Below are positions 1 to 7,879 of a stretch of 41,838 bases of DNA, one piece after another. The translations under genes were made by a program, and so were the position numbers. The number at the start of each line of letters is the position of its first letter. The first letter of the stretch is position 1. Origin of the DNA: an uncultured Flavobacteriaceae bacterium (GTDB taxonomy: Bacteria; Bacteroidota; Bacteroidia; Flavobacteriales; Flavobacteriaceae); contig CAKZOR010000125.1 in the NCBI GenBank assembly GCA_937136755.1, forward strand, positions 1 to 41,838. The letters run 5' to 3'. Under the pieces are notes generated by a model. That model saw only the letters and a program-made list of their open reading frames with translations, did no database searches and was not told the origin of the DNA.

Positions 1-569
1 TTGGCTTGCCCAACGGTACTCTTTATTTTAAGGCTTAGGCCAGGAGAAATATGGTCTATTGGTTCTGCAATATTTACGCCTAATGGCATAAATTCTTTAT
101 CTGAACCAATGGGAAAAATAAATTCATGTTTGCCTGTAATCCCAACCCAACCCTGAATTAGATTAGGGGGTATAATGTTTTGTATCCGGGCGTCTGCTCC
201 AAATTCAAGAAGGCTTTCTTTTTGGTCACTTACCATTATAGGGCCATTTAAAATTAGTGCGTTACTCATATGTAACCTACCAAGAATTTCTATCCCTTTA
301 GGCTTGTGAATGAAAAGATTTTGAATGTCTTGAGCGTGCACTAACTCAAGAGTTTGTTTTTTTAGTCCTGAAAAGTGAATGCTATGAATATCATTCAAAG
401 AATTTTTAATGATTAGTCTACCGCCAAATACAGTAAAGGGATTCAGGGAACCAATACTTACTGATTCGTGAATTACAGTAAGCTCTTGGGACCTTAACAA
501 TTGGTTGTAAAAAAAACTGCCAAACACAAGTAGTATAGTCGGTTTTGAAATGTATTTTTTCAGTGACAT
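1..569 (-). CDS. Secreted/surface protein, partial (3' end outside window)
   Basis: An uninterrupted minus-strand reading frame starts at ATG 569 and runs off the window at base 1, giving 189 codons. The first 28 or so residues look like a signal peptide (basic MSLKKY, hydrophobic core TILLVFGSFF, then RSQE). The rest is beta-rich and polar. A segment near residue 165 (FPIGSDKEFMPLGV) resembles the phrase found in large Bacteroidota surface proteins that often end in a type IX secretion sorting domain; that end, if present, is outside the window. It lies downstream of the fibre-like gene on the same strand, so the two may be co-expressed. Export is well supported; function is unknown. Confidence 0.75.
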   Translation of the reverse strand, partial: MSLKKYISKPTILLVFGSFFYNQLLRSQELTVIHESVSIGSLNPFTVFGGRLIIKNSLNDIHSIHFSGLKKQTLELVHAQDIQNLFIHKPKGIEILGRLHMSNALILNGPIMVSDQKESLLEFGADARIQNIIPPNLIQGWVGITGKHEFIFPIGSDKEFMPLGVNIAEPIDHISPGLSLKIKSTVGQA

Positions 570-629
570 TTGTGAGGTTTAGTATATTATTTTTTTGGGT
601 ACAGTTATAAATATTCAGTGCACAACTCA

Positions 630-695
630 CCTAATTTGCTGCCAGGACTCCCCTAATTTGCTATTTGAATTTACCTGATTTGTTGCCAGTGTTCC
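630..695. repeat. Three 22-bp repeat units at the 3' end of the fibre gene
   Basis: CCTRATTTGYT recurs at 630, 652 and 674, exactly 22 bases apart. Units 1 and 3 match along most of their length (both contain TTGYTGCCAG and end in TCC); unit 2 keeps only the first 11 bases. Unit 3 encodes the last residues of the fibre-like protein (WQQIR, stop). Unit 1, in another frame, encodes GESWQQIR followed by a stop, so it looks like a second copy of the gene's tail. Confidence 0.75.
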
Positions 696-1924
696 CCATC
701 GCTTTGAATCCAAGTGACTCCTTGGGGAATCGTATTTTCAGTCATAGCGCCGTAACTTAATCCTATAAATGGGAGGTCTGTATAAACATCATGACCGCTC
801 AAGTTTTTTAAGCAGTACACCCGGCCTTTATTCTCTGAGGCTAAAGGAAGAACAATGGTTTGTACTTCCTCATATAATATGATGGTATGGTGGTTTTCAT
901 TTAAGGTGGCGGTTTGGGTGTGGCTTTGAGTGATTTTTAATGACAGTGCCCCATTGACCTCTAAAAAAGAGTTTGTTGCAGATATTCCAATAGCTAAATG
1001 ACCTTCCTTAGTAAGCCTCATTTTTTCCTGCCCTTTTGTACTAAAAGCCAACTGGTCTGCTGCCGCTCTGTAAATACCTGTATTGGTGTCTGACTTAAAA
1101 CTATAACTGGGCTCGTTCTGACTTCCATTTGAATTGGAAAATCCTTGACTTCTAATTTCTCCTGCCACATGTAATTTATTTGTGGGATTTGTAGTGCCAA
1201 TTCCCAGTCTTTGTTTGTCTTGGTCCCAAAACATAGCCAATGTGCTCAGGCTTGTATTTTTTATTTCACCCACTACACCATTGCTTTGAGTATGCCAAAG
1301 ACTTCCTGTAGTTCCCTGTCTAAATTGGTTTAATTGAAGACTGTCTCGTGGGTGTAGTCCTTGGTTTGAATTTGTTGTGTCAGTTGTAATGGATGTGGTG
1401 TGTGAGTGATCTATTAATGCATAGTCTGGTATTTCATGGGTATGAGATGTCGTTGTTGTGAGCGGGAAGTCATGGGTGTGAGTGTTTAATGCAAAGTTTT
1501 CGTTTTCATGCGTATGGCTTAAAATAGCTGTTGGGATATTTTCATGCTGGTGATTTATTGGGGGTACTTCAATTAGGGTCTGTTCTCCACTACTACTTGT
1601 GAATAAAAAATTATTTTCTGAGATATTTTGGAAGCTAGCAGGAGTGGGTGTTGTTGGAGGAGTGAACTCGCATAGAGGCATCCACCTTTGGTGGTAATAA
1701 AATAAGCAGTTTTGATCAATATTATACACTAAGGCGCCGCTAAGAGGTCTAATGGACCGCATTTCATTGTCTGTGACAACCGTTAAAATCAATGCTTTTG
1801 TCTGGCTTTTTAATTCTAAAAGTGATTGGGGATGAATCGTTTCAGGATCTCCTCCTATTTTTACCTGTGCTGAGGAAATACAGGAAAATAGTAGCGTTAG
1901 ACCTATAAAAAATAAAGACTTCAT
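671..1924 (-). CDS. Phage tail-fibre-like secreted protein with 12-residue HxH repeats
   Basis: The 417-residue protein has an N-terminal signal peptide (cleavage probably near SSAQ; Cys15 also makes a lipoprotein conceivable). Residues 20-87 resemble the N-terminal part of many flavobacterial fibre-like proteins. Residues 123-180 carry five HxH pairs at 125, 137, 149, 161 and 173, an exact 12-residue period. Residues 235-320 contain GIGTTNPTNKLHV and NTGIYR, phrases common in phage tail fibres and related bacterial surface proteins. The end (QSDGEHWQQIR) resembles fibre tips. HxH pairs in the phage T4 gp37 tip bind iron, so a metal-binding trimeric fibre is a reasonable inference. No phage genes lie nearby; the role is probably adhesion or surface display. 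Confidence 0.75.
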   Translation of the reverse strand: MKSLFFIGLTLLFSCISSAQVKIGGDPETIHPQSLLELKSQTKALILTVVTDNEMRSIRPLSGALVYNIDQNCLFYYHQRWMPLCEFTPPTTPTPASFQNISENNFLFTSSSGEQTLIEVPPINHQHENIPTAILSHTHENENFALNTHTHDFPLTTTTSHTHEIPDYALIDHSHTTSITTDTTNSNQGLHPRDSLQLNQFRQGTTGSLWHTQSNGVVGEIKNTSLSTLAMFWDQDKQRLGIGTTNPTNKLHVAGEIRSQGFSNSNGSQNEPSYSFKSDTNTGIYRAAADQLAFSTKGQEKMRLTKEGHLAIGISATNSFLEVNGALSLKITQSHTQTATLNENHHTIILYEEVQTIVLPLASENKGRVYCLKNLSGHDVYTDLPFIGLSYGAMTENTIPQGVTWIQSDGEHWQQIR

Positions 1925-2099
1925 GTTGTCGCTTTTTTATAAGGTACCATCCAATTGATTATAATATCAGAAAAATAAGATAAAGTGGGTCTTTTTATCT
2001 ATTAATGTCCCAAAAAGACTATTTTTTGATTTAAACGGCTGGTTTTTAAGTCAATTCTTTAAAAAGACTTAAATAGGTGTTTAAGTGTTTTAGAAGTGT
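1925..2099. other. Intergenic region with two AT-rich inverted repeats
   Basis: This gap separates the fibre-like gene from pepE, both on the minus strand. GTCTTTTT (1989-1996) pairs with AAAAAGAC (2012-2019), and TTTAAGTC (2045-2052) pairs with GACTTAAA (2066-2073). Neither has a T-run on the minus strand, so they are not convincing terminators for pepE. No TAnnTTTG element is visible before the fibre gene. No coding signal seen. Confidence 0.4.
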
Positions 2100-2807
2100 T
2101 TATAAATCTATTGCTTTGCGCTCTATTTCAGAGACTTCTGTAGCTTCTTGGTTTTTTTGAAATAATCGAGCTGTATGAGGACCTCTTAGGAATATATCCT
2201 CATGAATAACCTCTAAATAACTCCCTTCCCGAAGTCCAATGACGTCGGTTTCGTGATAGGTGTGGAATTCCTTTATCCTAGTTTCTCTGCTCTCTCCGTT
2301 GTGTTTTAAGTGTGGTATTGGATCCAGATAATGTGCGTTAATATTATAAGGAATAAGACCAATAGTTCTAAAATCCTTTGGCATAGTAATTGGCATATCA
2401 TTTGTGGTGTGCATGCTTTGTCCAATGATATTACTTCCTGCGCTACAGCCTAAATAAGGTACCCCTCCTATAAGCGCATTTTTTAAAGCAGAAACAATGC
2501 CTAAGTCGTACAGGGCTTTGACCAAGATAAAGGTATTTCCTCCTCCGGTAAAAATTGCTTCTGCCTTGGAGATCCCTTCGATAGGGTCTTTGTATTCGTG
2601 AAGTCCTTTTACTTTTTTTCCTATTTTGGAAAATGCTTGAGCCACGTGTCTGGTGTAGTGGTCGTGACTAATTCCATTTGGTCTAGCGTATGGAACAAAA
2701 GTGATGGTAGTGACATTTTTAAAAAAAGTTTCAAGCTCAGGGAGTAAATATGCTAAATACTTTTCATCGGGTAATGTGCTGGTACTGGCAAGTATAAGAT
2801 GTTTCAC
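2100..2807 (-). CDS. pepE: Dipeptidase E (alpha-aspartyl dipeptidase, family S51)
   Basis: The 235-residue product matches peptidase E in length and motifs. GGGNTF lies at 88-93 and the nucleophile elbow GCSAGSN places the catalytic serine at 122; His159 in NAHYLDP fits the partner histidine. The family are cytoplasmic serine peptidases with a class I glutamine-amidotransferase-like fold that cleave dipeptides with N-terminal aspartate. There is no signal peptide. It stands alone, 175 bases upstream of the fibre-like gene on the same strand. The start ATG follows an AT-rich stretch with an imperfect -7 element. Confidence 0.93.
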   Translation of the reverse strand: MKHLILASTSTLPDEKYLAYLLPELETFFKNVTTITFVPYARPNGISHDHYTRHVAQAFSKIGKKVKGLHEYKDPIEGISKAEAIFTGGGNTFILVKALYDLGIVSALKNALIGGVPYLGCSAGSNIIGQSMHTTNDMPITMPKDFRTIGLIPYNINAHYLDPIPHLKHNGESRETRIKEFHTYHETDVIGLREGSYLEVIHEDIFLRGPHTARLFQKNQEATEVSEIERKAIDL

Positions 2808-2931
2808 GACTATTTTTTTTGCAAATTAACAAAAGTTTGGCCATCCTATTTTTTTATTTCTAACTAAGATGGGTTTTCTTTATACTAACATAACCACTAA
2901 TCCATGTCTTTGGCATGAAATATATTGATGT

Positions 2932-3678
2932 ATGATTCTTAAAAAGACTTATTTGTTGTGCTCTTTTTTTCTTTTAATTTCCCTGAGTCTCTGGTCTCAA
3001 GACAGGGTGCCACTTAAGGGTAAGGTTATGTATAGGGGGAGTAATGTGGTCAATGAAAACGTGTTGAATACCACTGCTGGTTTAGCAACTATTACAGACC
3101 AGGAGGGCTCTTTTGAAATTGAAGTAGCTGAAGGGGACGAATTGGTTTTTACAGCGGTCAATTATAAAATCACTGCGGTATTGATCACCGCAGAAATTTT
3201 GAAAAATAGGCGATTGGTAGTTGCTGTGGAGGAGAAAGTAACTGCTTTAGAAGAGGTTGTTGTAGGGCCTGAGAATACGGAGAAATTTTTAGCCTTAAAG
3301 AGTGAAAAGTTCAAGAGATATGATTATGAGATAGATCGCAGTACTGAAGTAGATAATATTGCAGAAGCAGGGGCTGTGAAGGGTATGCAAAACGGTTTAA
3401 ATTTTGTTAATATTTTTAAATTGTTGTTTCAGTCTAAAGAGGCTAATAATACTACTACTGTGCCAGATTTAAAAATGTCAGAAGCATTAAGGGTAATTTA
3501 TGAAGACCGTTTTTTTATTGAAGACCTCAAGTTATCTCCAGATCAAATAGAACCATTTCTTTACTATTTAGACAGCAAGGTTAGCCCAAAGCATTTACTC
3601 AAGAAAAAAAATGAGTTCCAACTGATTGATTTTTTAGTGAATCAGAGTAGAGATTTTATTGAAAGCTCCAAGGACTAG
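2932..3678 (+). CDS. Secreted CarboxypepD_reg-like domain protein
   Basis: The 248-residue protein has a signal peptide ending about residue 22 (LWSQ/D). Residues 25-110 form a carboxypeptidase-regulatory-like domain, the beta sandwich also found at the N-terminus of TonB-dependent receptors: VPLKGKV, then TTAGLATITDQEGSFEI and VEEKVTALEEVVV. No barrel follows, only about 135 helical, charged residues. It is a paralogue of the next gene and the first of a plus-strand group with DUF6702 and an M1 peptidase. Probably periplasmic or attached to the outer membrane. The molecular role is not known to me. Confidence 0.8.
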   Translation: MILKKTYLLCSFFLLISLSLWSQDRVPLKGKVMYRGSNVVNENVLNTTAGLATITDQEGSFEIEVAEGDELVFTAVNYKITAVLITAEILKNRRLVVAVEEKVTALEEVVVGPENTEKFLALKSEKFKRYDYEIDRSTEVDNIAEAGAVKGMQNGLNFVNIFKLLFQSKEANNTTTVPDLKMSEALRVIYEDRFFIEDLKLSPDQIEPFLYYLDSKVSPKHLLKKKNEFQLIDFLVNQSRDFIESSKD

Positions 3679-3723
3679 AGCCATGAGTATAGTGTTGGAT
3701 TTATATTATTACAAAAGAGTTTC

Positions 3724-4554
3724 TTGAGATTTAACGGGCTAACATATACGCATTTTTGTTGTTTTTTGATCCTTTTCATGTGTGCCAGTTTGGTGCATGG
3801 ACAATCTTTTTTCTATCCTGATAATTTTAAAGGAAGGGTGGTTTCTACAGCAGAAGATATTGGCGGTATTTCTGTCCAAAATACTACAAGGGGCTACGCA
3901 ACCATTACGGACGATGCCGGTTTTTTTGAGATTAGAGCCTTAGCTCAAGACAGTTTATTACTTTCTGGAGTATCCTTTGAAAAAAAGATTTTTGTGGTCA
4001 CCAAAGCTCATTTGGAACAACAGTTGGTTTATATTCCATTGGAAGAAAAGATCACAGAGCTTCAAGGAATAGTCCTTATGCCCTATGATTTAAGTGGTGA
4101 TTTGTCTAGAGATGCAAATTCTTTAGGTACACAAGAAGTAATTACCGCCAGCACTCTCGGTTTACCAAATGCAAATGTAAAGCCACTCATGCAAAGCGAA
4201 CGATTGCTCAGAGAGGCAGCTATGCCTAAATTTAATGTGAGTATGTTACTTGCATTGCCATTTAATCCTATTATTAATGAAATTACGGGCCGAACTAAAA
4301 TGCTAAAAAAGCGTGTGGCAAGAGACAAACGCTATATCCTTTCAGAGCAAATGAGGACTTTTTTTCCAGATAGTTTGTATGTCAATAGATTGGGTCTTAA
4401 GGAAGATAAACTATCAGATTTTTTCTATTATTGTGAAATTGATGATCAATTTTTGTCCTTGGCTAAATCACAAGACTTACTTCGGATTTGGGAGTTCTTG
4501 AAAGAAAAAAGTGAGGCCTATAATAGGAACAATAAAGCCCTCTTAGAAGACTAA
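3724..4554 (+). CDS. Secreted CarboxypepD_reg-like domain protein (paralogue, TTG start)
   Basis: A 276-residue paralogue of the preceding gene, 45 bases downstream. TTG at 3724 is chosen as start because it gives a complete signal peptide (basic MRFNG, hydrophobic FCCFLILFMCASLV, cleavage near HGQS); the next ATG at 3778 would remove most of it. The domain at about 33-120 repeats the same landmarks (FKGRVV, TTRGYATITDDAGFFEI, LEEKITELQGIVL). The C-terminal half is helical and less conserved between the two. The tandem arrangement points to local duplication and divergence. Exported; function unknown. Confidence 0.78.
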   Translation: MRFNGLTYTHFCCFLILFMCASLVHGQSFFYPDNFKGRVVSTAEDIGGISVQNTTRGYATITDDAGFFEIRALAQDSLLLSGVSFEKKIFVVTKAHLEQQLVYIPLEEKITELQGIVLMPYDLSGDLSRDANSLGTQEVITASTLGLPNANVKPLMQSERLLREAAMPKFNVSMLLALPFNPIINEITGRTKMLKKRVARDKRYILSEQMRTFFPDSLYVNRLGLKEDKLSDFFYYCEIDDQFLSLAKSQDLLRIWEFLKEKSEAYNRNNKALLED

Positions 4555-4593
4555 GTACGAGCTGTTAACTTTAATTGGTATAAAAACGTATAT

Positions 4594-5112
4594 ATGAGAT
4601 CTAGATATTTTAGATGTATAATTGTAGGGTGTTTCTTTTTATGCCTAATATCCTGGTCTGGAGCACATAAATTTTACTTGAGCGTCACTCAACTGAATTA
4701 CAGTGAAAAGGAGCATAGCCTTCAAATGACGTCGCGGCTTTTTATAGATGACTTAAACAGTTTAATGTTAAAGCGTTATAATATTGATGCTCATTTTGAG
4801 ACAAAGGATCAGCACCCTATGGCGATGCAATATTTGGAACTGTATTTTCAAAAAAAATTTAAGCTATTCATTAACGGCAAATCTTTGGAATATCGAATTT
4901 TAGGTCAAAAAAGAGATACAGATGTGGTGGTTTTTTTTATTGAAGCTACAGGTGTTTATCTCACTGATGTTCAAGAATTAGAGGTGTATAATGCCCTGCT
5001 GACGGACCTGTTTGACGAACAGCAAAATGTGGTGCATTTAAAGATAAATAACCAAAAAAAGAGTTTTTTACTCATGAAAGACAAACCTTCAGGTCTATTA
5101 AAATTAGATTAA
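4594..5112 (+). CDS. Secreted DUF6702 family protein
   Basis: The 172-residue protein has a short basic start, a hydrophobic signal segment (CIIVGCFFLCLISW) and then AHKFYLSVTQLNY, the phrase I associate with DUF6702, a Bacteroidota family of exported proteins. The body is a compact mix of predicted strands and helices with no catalytic motif that I recognise. It lies 39 bases after the second CarboxypepD_reg protein and 75 bases before the M1 peptidase, so it probably belongs to the same transcription unit. The family is uncharacterised; I offer no enzyme activity. Confidence 0.8.
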   Translation: MRSRYFRCIIVGCFFLCLISWSGAHKFYLSVTQLNYSEKEHSLQMTSRLFIDDLNSLMLKRYNIDAHFETKDQHPMAMQYLELYFQKKFKLFINGKSLEYRILGQKRDTDVVVFFIEATGVYLTDVQELEVYNALLTDLFDEQQNVVHLKINNQKKSFLLMKDKPSGLLKLD

Positions 5113-5187
5113 ATAAATAATTAATAGAATTAAAATCCGTAATTTCAACCCACTAAAATTAAAACCATAAACTAACAAATACACATC

Positions 5188-7497
5188 ATGAAAAAAATCA
5201 CTTATGTGTTCAGATCTTTTCTAATGTTTTTTGCAGTTGTTGCTTTTGCACAAGCGCAAGAAACAGAAGCTGTCAAAGAAGGAGGACACACCAATCAGAG
5301 CAAATTTAGACAACTCTACCAAGAGTTTTCTACGCCAAATTCATACAGATCTGCTTCAGGAGCGCCAGGTCCTAATTATTATCAGCAACAAGCAGATTAT
5401 AAAATGGATATTACCTTGGACGACAAGAATGCAAAAATCTATGGTGAAGAGACCATTACTTACACCAATAATTCTCCAGATGTTTTAGAGTTTTTATGGG
5501 TTCAATTAGATCAGAATGTAAGGACCAAAGATACTAAGTCTGCCTTAAGAAATGGTGGAGGAGTGCCTTTGGCTGCACCTACATCTTCTTTTGTGTCTTC
5601 TTATATGAAAGAATCTTTTGATGGAGGGTTTAATATTGAATTTGTTAAAGATGCCAATGGTAGACCATTGCCATTCACCATTAATCAAACCATGATGCGT
5701 GTAGATTTGCCTACCCCATTAGCGTCCAATTCACAAGTGTCTTTTTCTATTAAATGGTGGTACAATATTCCAGACCACACTACAGACAGAGCGCGTTCAG
5801 GGTATGAGTATTTTCCTAAAGACGGCAATAGAGCTTATGTAATTGCGCAGTTTTTCCCAAGAATGGCTGTTTACAGTGATGTGGAAGGATGGCAAAACCA
5901 TCAGTTCTGGGGAAGTGGAGAGTTTGCCCTTCCTTTTGGAGACTATGAGGTAAATATTACCGTTCCTGCGGATCATGTCCTAGATGGAACTGGAGAGCTT
6001 CAAAACATGAAAGAAGTGTTCTCTAAGGAAATGATTAAGCGTTACAACCAGGCTAAAAAATCTTATGACGCCCCCGTTGTGATTGTTACCCAAGAAGAAG
6101 CAGAGGCAGCTGAAAAGGGTTTCTCTGACAAAACAAAGACATGGAAGCTCAAAGCAGAAAACGTAAGAGATTTTGGTTTTGCTACTTCTAGAAAGTTTAT
6201 TTGGGATATGCAAGCGGTTAAATTAGGTAACAGAGATGTGATGGCGGTTTCTATGTATCCTAAAGAAGGAAACCCACTTTGGGAAGAATACTCTACTAAA
6301 GCAGTAGCCCATACTTTAAAATCGTATTCTTCTCATACGTTTGATTATCCTTATCCAAAGGCCATTTCTGTTCACGCTAAGAACCAAGGGATGGAGTATC
6401 CAATGATTTGCTGGAATTACGGAAGACCAAACGAAGACGGAACTTATTCAGACGGAGTTAAATACGGAATGATCTCTGTAATTATTCATGAGGTTGGTCA
6501 TAACTTCTTCCCTATGATTGTAAACTCAGACGAGCGTCAGTGGGGTTGGATGGATGAAGGTTTAGATACTTTTATGCAATACATGGCAGAACAAGAATTT
6601 GGAGAAGCATTTCCAGAAGCCATTGCTCCATTAGAAGCATATCCTTCTAGAAGAGGTGCTCCAGCAAAAATTGTTCCTTATATGGCTGGTGACCAAAGCT
6701 TTATTGCGCCTATTATGTCTAATCCAGAAAATGTGTATCAGTTAGGCCCAAATGCCTATGGTAAACCAGCTACAGCGCTAAATATTTTAAGAGAGACTGT
6801 AATGGGTAGGGAATTATTTGATCACGCTTTTAAGACCTATGCCAATAGATGGAAGTTCAAACACCCAACGCCTGAAGATTTCTTTAGAACTATGGAAGAC
6901 GCATCTGCGGTAGATTTAGACTACTTCTGGAGGGGATGGTTTTACACCACAGACTTTGTAGACATAGGGGTAAAAGGAGTTAAGAAATATTATGTTAGCA
7001 ATGAGCCAACCAAACAAATGAAAGAGTATATGGCTGCTAGAAATATTACAGAGGCAGATTTACCACCATTGGTTTATTTAGCGGCAGAAGACAGCGAGGA
7101 TTATAACCCTGAATTAAAAGGCAAGAAACCTTCTGAGTCTTCTCAAACGCTGAATGCTTTTATGATGGACAATATGACGGAGAGCGAAAGAGCAGCAGTA
7201 AAAGAACCAAAGTATTTCTATGAAGTAACTTTTAATAAGCCAGGTGGGATACCAATGCCACTTATCGTAGAATATACCTATGCAGACGGAACTACTAAAG
7301 TCATTACGTATCCAGCTGAAATTTGGAGAAAGAATGACGCTGAGGTTAAAACGGTGCTTTCTACTGAAAAAGAAATTGTAGGTATTGTTGTAGATCCCAA
7401 GGCAGAAACTGCAGACATAGACACCACTAACAATTCATGGCCTAAAGCAGAAACTCGCTCTGAGTTTGATTCTTTTAAAGCCGGAATTAAAGACTAA
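5188..7497 (+). CDS. Exported M1 family zinc metallopeptidase
   Basis: The 769-residue protein has a signal peptide (cleavage near AQAQ, residue 24), an N-terminal beta domain with aminopeptidase-N-like features, and the M1 catalytic site: HEVGH at 434-438, then Glu457 in WMDEGLD, the HExxH-x18-E zinc ligand pattern. The exopeptidase motif normally written GxMEN appears as GMEYP near 398-402, so the usual asparagine is not obvious and exact specificity is uncertain. No C-terminal sorting domain is seen, so the protein is probably periplasmic or outer-membrane associated. It closes the group that starts with the two CarboxypepD_reg proteins and is followed by a strong terminator. Confidence 0.9.
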   Translation: MKKITYVFRSFLMFFAVVAFAQAQETEAVKEGGHTNQSKFRQLYQEFSTPNSYRSASGAPGPNYYQQQADYKMDITLDDKNAKIYGEETITYTNNSPDVLEFLWVQLDQNVRTKDTKSALRNGGGVPLAAPTSSFVSSYMKESFDGGFNIEFVKDANGRPLPFTINQTMMRVDLPTPLASNSQVSFSIKWWYNIPDHTTDRARSGYEYFPKDGNRAYVIAQFFPRMAVYSDVEGWQNHQFWGSGEFALPFGDYEVNITVPADHVLDGTGELQNMKEVFSKEMIKRYNQAKKSYDAPVVIVTQEEAEAAEKGFSDKTKTWKLKAENVRDFGFATSRKFIWDMQAVKLGNRDVMAVSMYPKEGNPLWEEYSTKAVAHTLKSYSSHTFDYPYPKAISVHAKNQGMEYPMICWNYGRPNEDGTYSDGVKYGMISVIIHEVGHNFFPMIVNSDERQWGWMDEGLDTFMQYMAEQEFGEAFPEAIAPLEAYPSRRGAPAKIVPYMAGDQSFIAPIMSNPENVYQLGPNAYGKPATALNILRETVMGRELFDHAFKTYANRWKFKHPTPEDFFRTMEDASAVDLDYFWRGWFYTTDFVDIGVKGVKKYYVSNEPTKQMKEYMAARNITEADLPPLVYLAAEDSEDYNPELKGKKPSESSQTLNAFMMDNMTESERAAVKEPKYFYEVTFNKPGGIPMPLIVEYTYADGTTKVITYPAEIWRKNDAEVKTVLSTEKEIVGIVVDPKAETADIDTTNNSWPKAETRSEFDSFKAGIKD

Positions 7498-7534
7498 ATA
7501 GAAAAATAAAATCCCAGCTGGGTCTAAATTTTAA

Positions 7535-7563
7535 AGCCCCACCAATTTGGTGGGGCTTTTTTT
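7535..7563 (+). terminator. Rho-independent terminator after the M1 peptidase gene
   Basis: AGCCCCACC (7535-7543) pairs with GGTGGGGCT (7549-7557) around a 5-base loop and is followed by a run of T through 7563. This is the strongest intrinsic terminator in the window. It separates the M1 peptidase group from tatA. Confidence 0.92.
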
Positions 7564-7585
7564 ATTTCGCTTTCAAACTTCTCCT

Positions 7586-7593
7586 TATATTTG
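7586..7593 (+). promoter_or_regulatory. -7 element (TATATTTG) of tatA
   Basis: A full match to the Bacteroidota -7 consensus TAnnTTTG, with only four bases between its last G and the tatA ATG at 7598. Transcription starting a few bases downstream would begin at or next to the start codon, i.e. a leaderless mRNA. A -33 TTTG is not obvious. Confidence 0.6.
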
Positions 7594-7597
7594 TGTT

Positions 7598-7879
7598 ATG
7601 AACGCGTTGTATTTTCTATTTATAAGTGGTGGTGAAATTTTTTTCATCATGTTTATCGTTGTCATGGTTTTTGGGGCAGATAAGATACCTGAAATTGCCA
7701 GAGGTCTTGGTAAGGGCATGCGTCAACTCAAAGACGCAACGGACGACATTAAACAAGAAATTTACAAGACTGCAGATAAGCAAGGAATAGATACTAGTTT
7801 TGCTAAAGACATTAAGCAAGAGATTGACAAAGTCAAAGAACAGGTGAGTGATGTGACTGGAAGTATAAAAAGAAACTAA
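7598..7879 (+). CDS. tatA: Sec-independent protein translocase subunit TatA/TatE
   Basis: The 93-residue product has the TatA layout: a single N-terminal membrane helix (about 5-23, FLFISGGEIFFIMFIVVMVF), the FGADKIPE hinge, an amphipathic helix (ARGLGKGMRQLKDATDD) and a charged tail. Start ATG 7598 is preferred; the longer frame opening at 7547 would run through the terminator hairpin and add residues unlike the family. TatA oligomers form the pore that exports folded proteins. The stop codon directly abuts the ATG of the PAP2 gene, so the two are probably co-translated. No tatC is present here, and TatA cannot be firmly told from TatB at this length. Confidence 0.9.
   Translation: MNALYFLFISGGEIFFIMFIVVMVFGADKIPEIARGLGKGMRQLKDATDDIKQEIYKTADKQGIDTSFAKDIKQEIDKVKEQVSDVTGSIKRN

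Noticed and set aside
630-695. CRISPR-like repeats
   Set aside because: The 22-base units abut with no spacers, and unit 3 is coding sequence of the fibre gene.
671-1924. Prophage remnant
   Set aside because: The protein is phage-fibre-like, but it has a bacterial signal peptide and no capsid, portal, integrase or lysis gene is nearby.
7547-7597. Upstream start for tatA
   Set aside because: The longer frame begins inside the terminator hairpin and crosses the -7 element; the resulting N-terminus is unlike TatA.
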